Of a stretch of DNA of 64,000 nt, positions 1-6,457 are shown one piece after another. The translations under genes and the position numbers were made by a program. The stretch comes from Lacunisphaera sp. Its GTDB lineage: Bacteria; Verrucomicrobiota; Verrucomicrobiia; Opitutales; Opitutaceae. The DNA is taken from positions 294,985-358,984 of the forward strand of contig JAQSCO010000057.1 of assembly GCA_029945445.1 (NCBI GenBank). Direction: 5' to 3'. The stretch's first letter is position 1. Each line of letters opens with the position of its first letter. The notes under the pieces are model-generated. The model saw nothing but the letters and a program-made list of their open reading frames with translations, was not told the DNA's origin and ran no database searches.

Positions 1-588
1 GACGCCGGAGAACTTGCAGCAGACGTTCGGCCGGCGCGCGAGTTCGGCCAGGTCGCGGCGCCACTCAGCCGGCGGCCTGCCGGTGATCACGGGTTTGGCG
101 AGGTGGTCGAGCACGAAGGCCAGGTTCGGGTGCCGGTCGACGAGCGCGATGGCAGCGGGCAGCTGCGGGGCCTTCACGAGCAGGTCGTAGCTGAGGCCGT
201 GCGCGGCCACGGCGCGCAAGCCGGCGTTGAAGGCCGGTTCCGCCAGGTAGGCGTCGGGTTCGTCCTGCAGGACGTGGCGCACGCCCTTGAGTTTTTTCTC
301 CTCGCGCAACTCGTCGAGGAGGTTGGGGATTTTAGGATCGGTGAGCGGCACCCAGCCGACGACGCCCTTGATGAACGCGTGGCGGTGCGAATGCTCAAGC
401 AGCTGCATCGTCTCCTCGAGCATCTGCCGGGCCTGCACCACGACGGTGCCGTCAACGTTGGCGGCGGCCAGCACCGGTGCGAGGTCGGCCGGATAGAAAT
501 TGCGCCGCAGGGCGCCCAGGTCGTCGCTGATCCAGCCGAACTCCTCCGGCGTGTAGCGCCAGAAGTGATGATGGGCGTCGATCTTCAT
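1..588 (-). CDS. Amidohydrolase 2 family protein (C-terminus missing)
   Basis: Metal-dependent TIM-barrel hydrolase of the amidohydrolase_2 type, the family that includes L-fuconolactonase and L-rhamnonolactonase. The ATG at 588 opens with MKIDAHHHFW, which supplies the N-terminal HxH metal ligands. Further along are a VVVQA strand, a GVVGWVPL segment and a FVLDHLAKP motif typical of the family. The first 196 codons are visible and the reading frame runs off the left edge, so the usual C-terminal part (about 80-100 residues) lies outside. It is the last visible gene of a minus-strand group downstream of a sugar kinase, which fits a role in sugar-lactone metabolism. The substrate cannot be read from the sequence. 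Confidence 0.85.
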   Translation of the reverse strand, partial: MKIDAHHHFWRYTPEEFGWISDDLGALRRNFYPADLAPVLAAANVDGTVVVQARQMLEETMQLLEHSHRHAFIKGVVGWVPLTDPKIPNLLDELREEKKLKGVRHVLQDEPDAYLAEPAFNAGLRAVAAHGLSYDLLVKAPQLPAAIALVDRHPNLAFVLDHLAKPVITGRPPAEWRRDLAELARRPNVCCKFSGV

Positions 589-730
589 GCGGTCACGCCG
601 ATCAGGTTGGCAATCAGACCGGGCACGGCGGGACGGAAGAGGCCGGATTTAAGCATGGCGGGGCAAGGAGTCGGTTAACGGCAGGGTCGCCGGGCCGATG
701 GCACGGGGCAAGGCCGGGTTATGTGATGCG

Positions 731-1612
731 TCAACCGGGGGCCAGCAGCCGCTCGCACAGCGCCACGAGCCGCGCCCGCAGGGGCTGGCTGCGCTCGGCG
801 AAGTCGCGTTGGTGTCGCTCGTATTCGGCGCGGCCCTCCGGTGTTTCGATGCGGATCGGAGGGAAGCCGAGTTTTTCGAGATCGTAGGGACTCGCGCGCA
901 TGTCGACCTCGCGGATGTGGCGGGCCAGGGCAAAGCAGTCGGCGATGAGTTCGCTCGGCGTGAACGGCGCCAGTTTGAACGCCCACTTGTACAGATCCAT
1001 GTTCGCGTGCAAGCAGCCGCGCTGCTCGAACTGCGCGGCGGTGGCGCGTTCCGGCTGGAGCTTGTTCAGTGGCCGGGCCGGCGCCGTGAAAAAACGGAAC
1101 GCATCGAAGTGCGAGCAGCGCACCGGCTGGGCCTCGACGATGCGCGCGAGCTCGTCCGGGGCGAAGCGCAGCGGCCAGGCGTTGTGCCGCACCTCGTCCG
1201 GCGTCTGCCGGTAGACCATCGCCCACTCGTGCAGGCCGTAGCACGCGAAGAGCGGCGGCCGCTCGACCGTGGCGCGCAGCAGCGCCAGCATCCACGCCAC
1301 GCTCTCGCGCCGGGGCAGCGCCGCGACGTTCAGCACGACGCCGCCGTCGAGCTCGTGGTATTCGGACCAGCGGAGAAACTCCCGCGCGGCCGCGCCCTGC
1401 AGCATGACGTCCGGCCCCGGATGCCAGCGGCGCAGCCACGCCGGACGGAAACGGTAGTATTCAAACAGGAAATCATGGACCGGGTGTTTCTCGCCGCGGG
1501 CGGCGCGCGCCTGGTGCGGATCGGTCCAGGCCCGGACGCGCGCTTCATGCGCGCGCTGGCGCGCCTGCCACTCGGGTTCCGCGAGGATCGCCGGCTGGAC
1601 CGTCGAGATCAT
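731..1612 (-). CDS. Conserved protein often annotated as 3-methyladenine DNA glycosylase
   Basis: A 293-residue soluble protein. Its N-terminal stretch (RAHEARVRAW, then GEKHPVHDFLFEYY and the following WLRRWHPG) matches a family I remember from actinobacteria and Verrucomicrobia that carries the label 3-methyladenine DNA glycosylase. I see no helix-hairpin-helix or other classic glycosylase motif, so the biochemical label is weak. The start codon lies one base after the stop of the upstream kinase gene, so the two are probably co-transcribed. It is unrelated to the genuine Tag-type glycosylase encoded at 10744-11316. Confidence 0.6.
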   Translation of the reverse strand: MISTVQPAILAEPEWQARQRAHEARVRAWTDPHQARAARGEKHPVHDFLFEYYRFRPAWLRRWHPGPDVMLQGAAAREFLRWSEYHELDGGVVLNVAALPRRESVAWMLALLRATVERPPLFACYGLHEWAMVYRQTPDEVRHNAWPLRFAPDELARIVEAQPVRCSHFDAFRFFTAPARPLNKLQPERATAAQFEQRGCLHANMDLYKWAFKLAPFTPSELIADCFALARHIREVDMRASPYDLEKLGFPPIRIETPEGRAEYERHQRDFAERSQPLRARLVALCERLLAPG

Positions 1613-1613
1613 C

Positions 1614-2537
1614 TCAGAAGCCCTTCGTCAGCAACCGGCGCACGCCCTCGATCGGGGCGAGCGCGATGAAGCGCAGTTCCACCGGCCAGTTGAGCTTGCT
1701 CGCGAGCGAGCGCAGGGCGAAGGCCGCGGGGGCGCTGTTGAGGATCCGGCCGCTTACGCCGCACGGGAGCTTGGCGGCGGGCTGCGGGAAAAGCCGGTGG
1801 ATGACCTCGTCGGCCTGCCGCGCGAGATCGGTGAGGGAATCCGCCAGCACCTGCTGCGCGGGCCCGCAATCCTGCGCGGCCAGTTCGATGACGCGCGGAG
1901 CGAAGGCGGCGATCTGCGCATTGGCCGCCGGGTCGTTATAGAAGAAATGCGAGTTCGCCGAGTAGTCGGCCAGCCCGGTGTGGGCGCGCAGGGCCGCGAC
2001 CAGCGGCGAGGGTGGGGCGGTTGCGCCAATCCGGAGCTCGAGCATGGCCAGGGCGATTGCGCGGCGGCCGAGATCGAAGCCGCTGCCGGGATCGCCGAGC
2101 TTCCAACCCAGCCCGCCCGCGTAGTGAATGGAGCCATCCGGCGCGCGGGCGGCGACGAAGGACCCGGTGCCGGCGTGCAGCACGAGCCCGGGTTGGCCCT
2201 CGGTGGCAAGCTCGAGCACGGGCTGCGAGTCGTCGGTCGTGGTGATTTTGCCGTAGCCCGTCAGCGCGTCCGCGGTCTCGCGCCAGAAGTTGCGGTTGCC
2301 CGCCATGCACCAGAGGGAGGCGGAAATGATCCCGGTTTTTTTGGCGGTCAACGCGCGCAGGGCCTCGTGCAGGACTGCGCACGCCTTGTCCGGGCCGATC
2401 TGGCTGGGGTTGCAACCGGGTGCGCGATGTTGCGCCGCGATGCCGCCGGCGGAATCGACGAGCACGAGCTCCGTCTTGGTGCCGCCGCCATCGATGCCGA
2501 TCTGGTAGTTGGTGTCCACGGAATCCACGGAATACAC
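1614..2537 (-). CDS. BadF/BadG-type ATPase, N-acetylglucosamine kinase-like
   Basis: Sugar kinase of the ASKHA fold. The phosphate-1 loop IGIDGGGTKTE is near the N-terminus and a second phosphate motif, LHAGTGSF, is near residue 145, followed by GGLGWKLGDPGSG, the hallmark of N-acetylglucosamine kinase/BadF proteins. Length (about 300 residues) fits the family. The likely reaction is ATP-dependent phosphorylation of an amino sugar such as GlcNAc or glucosamine, perhaps from wall or chitin turnover. The start is uncertain: in-frame GTG codons at 2537, 2528 and 2519 all lie in a 9-base tandem repeat and none has a clear ribosome binding site. The downstream gene starts one base after this stop. 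Confidence 0.8.
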   Translation of the reverse strand: MYSVDSVDTNYQIGIDGGGTKTELVLVDSAGGIAAQHRAPGCNPSQIGPDKACAVLHEALRALTAKKTGIISASLWCMAGNRNFWRETADALTGYGKITTTDDSQPVLELATEGQPGLVLHAGTGSFVAARAPDGSIHYAGGLGWKLGDPGSGFDLGRRAIALAMLELRIGATAPPSPLVAALRAHTGLADYSANSHFFYNDPAANAQIAAFAPRVIELAAQDCGPAQQVLADSLTDLARQADEVIHRLFPQPAAKLPCGVSGRILNSAPAAFALRSLASKLNWPVELRFIALAPIEGVRRLLTKGF

Positions 2538-2541
2538 AGAA
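2515..2541. repeat. Three tandem 9-mers at the kinase start codon
   Basis: On the plus strand the units read TCCACGGAA, TCCACGGAA and TACACAGAA. They overlap the start region of the minus-strand kinase, so each unit carries an alternative in-frame GTG. Gain or loss of a unit would preserve the frame and add or remove a Val-Asp-Ser triplet. Confidence 0.75.
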
Positions 2542-2563
2542 GCACGCGCGACGGAATGTTATT

Positions 2564-3595
2564 TCAGTGGGAGAAAGAGAACCCGACCGAGCCGAACACG
2601 TCGCGGCGCAGCTGGCCGTAGAATTCCTTCGTCCGGTAATTCTGCGTGTAGGCGAGCTGGAAGCGGGGCCAGTGCAGGACGAAGCCGAGGCTGAGGTCGG
2701 CGACCACCGGCCGCTTGGCCACCGAGGGGCTGTCCCGCCAGGTATTGCCGTCGAGGAAAATGTCGCGGGCGATGGCGCGCACCTCGCCGCTGGCGTAGGT
2801 GTAGGCGGAGAAGCGGTCGGGCCCGCCGTCGTTCGCCATGTTGCCGCCACCGGGGCGGATCAGGTCGGCGCCGAAATCGGCCGGCATCCGCCAGCCGATG
2901 CGCACGACCGCGCCGCCGGCGAGGTGGGTGGCCACGTTGCCGAGCGTGACGCGATGTCGGAGCACCAGGTCGACGCCGAGATTGGAACCCCCGGCGGCGT
3001 TCCACTGCCAGGTGCGGTAACGGCGCTCCCACGAGAGCTGGAGGCCGGGCTCATCGTGCAGCTGGTTGGCCCAGCCCTCGGCGTGGGGAACGTTGATCAC
3101 ATCATGCCAGGCGTTCTGCGTCAGCTCGCCCAGCGCCGAAGGACCGACGACCCCGAGGGAGAGCTCGACCAGGCGCAGCTGGTTGTTGAGCTGGGCGTGC
3201 AGGAGGATCGAGCCGTAGAGCCAGCCGGCGTAGGGCCGGTCGTCGGGGATCAGGGACGTCGTGTCGGTGTCGGTGGGCGTGTAGGTGTTCTGGCCGAGGG
3301 CGAAGCCGGCCTTGTAGTGCCAGTCGACGTGCTCGGGGTCCATCCAGGGGATGAAGCGGGCGGCGGTCTGCACGAACTGGCGTGACTTGTTCAGATCGGT
3401 CTCACCGAGCCACGTCATCTTGAAGCCGTTCGTGTAGTGGCGGTCCGTGCCGGCAAAATACTTGTCGTTCTCCGTGACGATGCTGAAGGTGCGGTGCCGG
3501 ATCTTGATCTCGGGCAGCAGCGGGGCGGCCTCCGCGGCGGCAAGCGCCGCGCCGGTCGTGGTGATGCACAGAAAAAATTTCCACCAGGCGGACAT
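2564..3595 (-). CDS. LpxR family outer-membrane lipid A deacylase (DUF2219)
   Basis: Predicted outer-membrane beta-barrel of 343 residues with an N-terminal signal peptide (MSAWWKFF, hydrophobic core, AAAEA cleavage region). The family removes the 3'-acyloxyacyl chain from lipid A. The catalytic Asn-Asp of LpxR is recognisable in TENDKYFAG, the Thr in HYTNGFK, and a His in QLHDEPG. The C-terminus ends in an aromatic-rich strand (FGSVGFSFSH), as expected for a barrel. The start was chosen at 3595 because its ATG shares one base with the upstream TGA (TGATG), a typical coupling. A longer in-frame ORF upstream is only a shadow of the methyltransferase gene. It suggests a diderm envelope with lipid A. 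Confidence 0.82.
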   Translation of the reverse strand: MSAWWKFFLCITTTGAALAAAEAAPLLPEIKIRHRTFSIVTENDKYFAGTDRHYTNGFKMTWLGETDLNKSRQFVQTAARFIPWMDPEHVDWHYKAGFALGQNTYTPTDTDTTSLIPDDRPYAGWLYGSILLHAQLNNQLRLVELSLGVVGPSALGELTQNAWHDVINVPHAEGWANQLHDEPGLQLSWERRYRTWQWNAAGGSNLGVDLVLRHRVTLGNVATHLAGGAVVRIGWRMPADFGADLIRPGGGNMANDGGPDRFSAYTYASGEVRAIARDIFLDGNTWRDSPSVAKRPVVADLSLGFVLHWPRFQLAYTQNYRTKEFYGQLRRDVFGSVGFSFSH

Positions 3596-4488
3596 CAGCT
3601 GCTCTCCCAGCGGCCAAAGATGCCGCAGGGGAGGACTTTCCCGTCGCGCCGGACCGGCAGGCCGACCTCGCCGCCGGAGAGGCGTCCACCGGCGCCGGAC
3701 AGCAGGCCCGCGAGGAGGTTGACGACGACGGTGGGGGAGAGGCGCGCGGTGTAGGCGTTGATCAGGAAAAACACAGGGCGGTCGCTGAGCACCTGCTTGC
3801 ACTCGGACAAAAGCTCCCAGAGGTGGTCCTCGAGCTTCCACATCTCGCCCGTGCTGCCGCGGCCGTAGGTCGGCGGGTCCATGATGATGGCGTCGTATTT
3901 GCGGCCGCGCTTGATCTCGCGGCGGACGAATTTCAGGCAGTCGTCGGTGATGTAGCGCACGGGCGCGTCGGCGAGGCCGGAGAGCGCGGCGTTTTCCTTG
4001 CACCACTTGACCATGCCCTCGGCGGCGTCGACGTGGCAGACGCTCGCGCCGGCCGCGGCCGCGGCGACCGAGGCGGCGCCGGTGTAGCCGAAGAGATTGA
4101 GCACGCTCACCTCGCGGCCGGCGGCCTTCGCGGCCTTGATCTTTTGGGTGAACCAATCCCAGTTCACCGCCTGCTCGGGGAAAAGCCCGGTGTGCTTGAA
4201 GCTGGTCGGGTGGATCTTGAACTTCAATTTGCCGTAGTTGATCGACCAGTGGTCGGGCAGTTTTTGGCGGAACTCCCACTTGCCGCCGCCCGTCTCGCTG
4301 CGGTGGTAGAAACCATCCCAGTTGTCCCAGCGGACGTTGGCGCCGGTGCGCGGCCAGATGATCTGCGGGTCGGGACGCACCAGGGTGTAGGGGCCCCACT
4401 GTTCGTGCTTCATGCCCAGGCCGCAGTCGAGCAGCTGGTAGTCCTTCCAGCCGTCGGCGACGATGAGACCCGGGCGATCGATGATCAT
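3595..4488 (-). CDS. Class I SAM-dependent rRNA (cytosine/guanine) methyltransferase, RlmI/RlmK-like
   Basis: Cytoplasmic methyltransferase of about 297 residues. SAM-binding motif I reads LNLFGYTGAASVAAAAAG and motif IV reads IIMDPPTYGRG, the DPPxYG signature of the RlmI/RlmK-type rRNA methyltransferases. The N-terminal region LDCGLGMKHEQWGPY belongs to the same family. The start ATG at 4488 (MIIDRPG) was preferred over the longer GTG start at 4650 because the extra N-terminal residues read antisense to the divergent secreted-protein gene and look non-coding. The 3' end overlaps the LpxR-like gene by one base, so the two genes form an operon although their functions differ. Which rRNA base is modified is unknown. 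Confidence 0.8.
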   Translation of the reverse strand: MIIDRPGLIVADGWKDYQLLDCGLGMKHEQWGPYTLVRPDPQIIWPRTGANVRWDNWDGFYHRSETGGGKWEFRQKLPDHWSINYGKLKFKIHPTSFKHTGLFPEQAVNWDWFTQKIKAAKAAGREVSVLNLFGYTGAASVAAAAAGASVCHVDAAEGMVKWCKENAALSGLADAPVRYITDDCLKFVRREIKRGRKYDAIIMDPPTYGRGSTGEMWKLEDHLWELLSECKQVLSDRPVFFLINAYTARLSPTVVVNLLAGLLSGAGGRLSGGEVGLPVRRDGKVLPCGIFGRWESS

Positions 4489-4561
4489 TGGCCGCAACTT
4501 GCCCGCGATTGGCGGGCTTGAACACGAAAAAATGGAATGCCCCGCCGGCTTCGCGGCTCCC

Positions 4562-5275
4562 ATGGACGTGCGCGCCTTCCTCCTGCTCTGCCTCCTTGCC
4601 GCTCCGCTGGCCGCGGCGCCGTGGAAATTTACGAGCGGCCCGACCCGCACGCACCTCCTCGAGCTCTACAGCTCCGAGGGCTGCAGCAGCTGCCCGCCGG
4701 CGGAGCAATGGCTCGGCGAACTGCGTGGCGCGCCGGGGCTGTGGCGGGACTTCGTGCCGGTGGCGTTCCATGTCGTCTACTGGGACCGGCTCGGCTGGCG
4801 CGACCGGTTCGCGAGCAAGGAATTCACGGCCCGTCAATACGCCTACGCCAGCCAGTGGGGCGGCGACACGGTCTACACGCCGGGTTTCGTGCTCGACGGC
4901 GCGGAGTGGCGGGCAACTTTCGAGCGGCACCTGCCGCCGCCGGCCGTGGAAAAAACCGGCGTCCTGTCGGTCGAGTATGCGGAGGGCGGTGCCGGTCGGG
5001 TGAGTTTTGCCGCAACGGGCGACTTCGAGGTGCACGCGGCCGTGCTCGGCGGCGGCATCACCTCGCCCGTGCACGCCGGCGAGAACGAGGGCCGCACGCT
5101 GCGGCATGAATTTGTGGCGCTGGCCCTGGCGACCGCACCGCTCCAGGCGGGGGCAGCGGAACTTAATCTGCCGAAACCCGTGGTGGCCGGCGTCACCCGG
5201 CATGCACTGGCCGTGTGGGTGACGCGCCGCGGCGAACTTACGCCGTTGCAGGCGACGGGCGGCTGGCTGGATTAA
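4562..5275 (+). CDS. Secreted DUF1223 (thioredoxin-like) protein
   Basis: A 237-residue exported protein. The start MDVRAFLLLCLLAAPLAAAP is a signal peptide, which is why the ATG at 4562 was preferred over one at 4532. The mature part begins LLELYSSEGCSSCPPAE, the CxxC-bearing motif of DUF1223, followed by AFHVVYWDRLGWRDRF and an ASQWGGDTVYTPGFVLDG segment. These proteins are thioredoxin-like with a possible periplasmic redox role, but no function is established that I can name. Its TAA stop overlaps the stop of the convergent gene on the other strand (TTAA at 5272-5275). Confidence 0.8.
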   Translation: MDVRAFLLLCLLAAPLAAAPWKFTSGPTRTHLLELYSSEGCSSCPPAEQWLGELRGAPGLWRDFVPVAFHVVYWDRLGWRDRFASKEFTARQYAYASQWGGDTVYTPGFVLDGAEWRATFERHLPPPAVEKTGVLSVEYAEGGAGRVSFAATGDFEVHAAVLGGGITSPVHAGENEGRTLRHEFVALALATAPLQAGAAELNLPKPVVAGVTRHALAVWVTRRGELTPLQATGGWLD

Positions 5276-5757
5276 ACGGCGGGATATTCCAGCTCGAGCG
5301 TTTTGCCGGCCGGCAGGGCACGCCAGCGGGCCAGCAAGGTGTCGAGGGATTGCTTCATCCGCCGCAGGACGTCGTCACTGATCGCCGGTGCGCGCGCGCC
5401 CGGACGGACGCCCGCGACGGCCGAACCGACGAGCCAGTTGAATTCCTCGGCGCGCGGTTCCTGCGTGGCGAACACGACATTGCTCAACTGTCCCACGATA
5501 CACTCGGCGACCAGCGCCTCCTCAGGCAGCTGCTGGGCGGCGCCCTGCAACTCGAAGTCCGGAATGTTCCAGCCGGCGGCCAGCAGACCGTAGAAGCCCT
5601 GGCGCAAACCCAGCGTGGTCTCCACGGCGTAGTGCGTGAGGTCGTGCACGGCCCCGAAGCCACCCGCGCCCAGCCGTCCGCTCGTGGCGGAGCCGTCGTC
5701 GCGAACGCAAGTCACGACCGCGTCGCCGGCATCGTGCTTCTTGATTTTCAGTTTCAC
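5272..5757 (-). CDS. Conserved hypothetical protein
   Basis: A 161-residue soluble protein with no domain I recognise. It starts MKLKIKKHDAGDAVV, contains a glycine-rich stretch GRLGAGGFGAVHDLTHYAVE, and ends LPAGKTLELEYPAV. It has neither signal peptide nor membrane segment. The gene sits directly downstream of upp in the same direction (25-base gap) and may be co-transcribed with it. Coding is supported by a clean ATG and by frame use that is better than that of the overlapping frames. Confidence 0.65.
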   Translation of the reverse strand: MKLKIKKHDAGDAVVTCVRDDGSATSGRLGAGGFGAVHDLTHYAVETTLGLRQGFYGLLAAGWNIPDFELQGAAQQLPEEALVAECIVGQLSNVVFATQEPRAEEFNWLVGSAVAGVRPGARAPAISDDVLRRMKQSLDTLLARWRALPAGKTLELEYPAV

Positions 5758-5782
5758 GGCCGGTAGGACCGCGGCGGGCGGC

Positions 5783-6400
5783 TCAGGTGCCGTAGAGCCG
5801 GTCGCCGAAATCGCCCAGGCCGGGCAGGATGTATTTGCGGCTGTTGAGCTCGCGGTCGAGCGCGCCGGCGTGGATGGGCACCTCAGGGTGCGCCTTCTGC
5901 ATGACGGCCACGCCCTCGGGCGAGGCGACGATGCACACGAAGCAAACTTCCTTCCCGCCGGCAGACTTTACGACGTCGACGGCCTGCGCGGCCGAGCCGC
6001 CGGTGGCGAGCATCGGGTCGACGACGATCACGCGTTTGCCGTCGAGCGGCGGCAGCTTGCAGTAATAGCTGCGGGCGATGGCGGTGGTGTGGTCGCGTTC
6101 GAGTCCGACGTAGCCGACGGAGACATCAGGGAAGATGTCGTGGAACGGCTGCAGCATGCCGAGGCCGGCGCGCAGGATGGGCACGACCACGAGCGGCCGG
6201 GCGAGCACACGGCCCGGCATCGCCTCAAGCGGGGTCTCGATGGATTTTTCCTCGGTGGCGAGGTCGCGGGTGGCCTCGAGGGCGAGGAGCAGCGCGATCT
6301 GGTAGCTCAGGGTGCGGAAGAGTGCGGGCTTGGTGGTCTTGTCGCGCAAGTGCGTGAGCACATGGGCGCCGAGCGGATGGGAGAGGACGTGGAGGGACAT
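5783..6400 (-). CDS. upp: Uracil phosphoribosyltransferase
   Basis: Salvages uracil to UMP using PRPP. The 205-residue length is normal. The PRPP loop reads VVDPMLATGGSA, preceded by RPLVVVPILRAGLGM, and the C-terminus carries the uracil-binding segment LPGLGDFGDRLYGT. The ATG at 6400 gives the typical N-terminus of the family (VLSHPLGAHVLTHLRDK). Immediately upstream lies an AT-rich palindrome at 6423-6451 that contains a TATAAT on this strand, so the promoter and an operator are probably there. Confidence 0.95.
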   Translation of the reverse strand: MSLHVLSHPLGAHVLTHLRDKTTKPALFRTLSYQIALLLALEATRDLATEEKSIETPLEAMPGRVLARPLVVVPILRAGLGMLQPFHDIFPDVSVGYVGLERDHTTAIARSYYCKLPPLDGKRVIVVDPMLATGGSAAQAVDVVKSAGGKEVCFVCIVASPEGVAVMQKAHPEVPIHAGALDRELNSRKYILPGLGDFGDRLYGT

Positions 6401-6422
6401 GGGAGGCGGAATTTAGACCGGG

Positions 6423-6451
6423 AAATGTGTAACGTATTATATTACACATTT
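6423..6451 (-). promoter_or_regulatory. Palindromic operator/promoter candidate upstream of upp
   Basis: Perfect inverted repeat AAATGTGTAA (6423-6432) and TTACACATTT (6442-6451) around a 9-base centre. On the minus strand the centre contains TATAAT, a good -10 hexamer for upp, about 35-45 bases from its ATG. No good -35 is visible. A dyad over a -10 box suggests a dimeric repressor site. It also lies just past the end of the penicillin-acylase gene, so a role as a transcript end is an alternative, though no T-run follows. Confidence 0.5.
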
Positions 6452-6457
6452 GATTGG

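Noticed and set aside
731-1612. Firm DNA glycosylase assignment
   Set aside because: No catalytic motif of a known glycosylase fold is visible; only a remembered annotation label supports it, so it is kept as a tentative name.
2515-2541. CRISPR-like repeats (also the array at 21763)
   Set aside because: Units are 9 bases with no spacers and no cas genes are in the window.
3596-5203. N-terminal extension of the LpxR-like frame to 879 codons
   Set aside because: The extension is antisense to the DUF1223 gene and out of frame over the methyltransferase gene; the ATG at 3595 gives a proper signal peptide.
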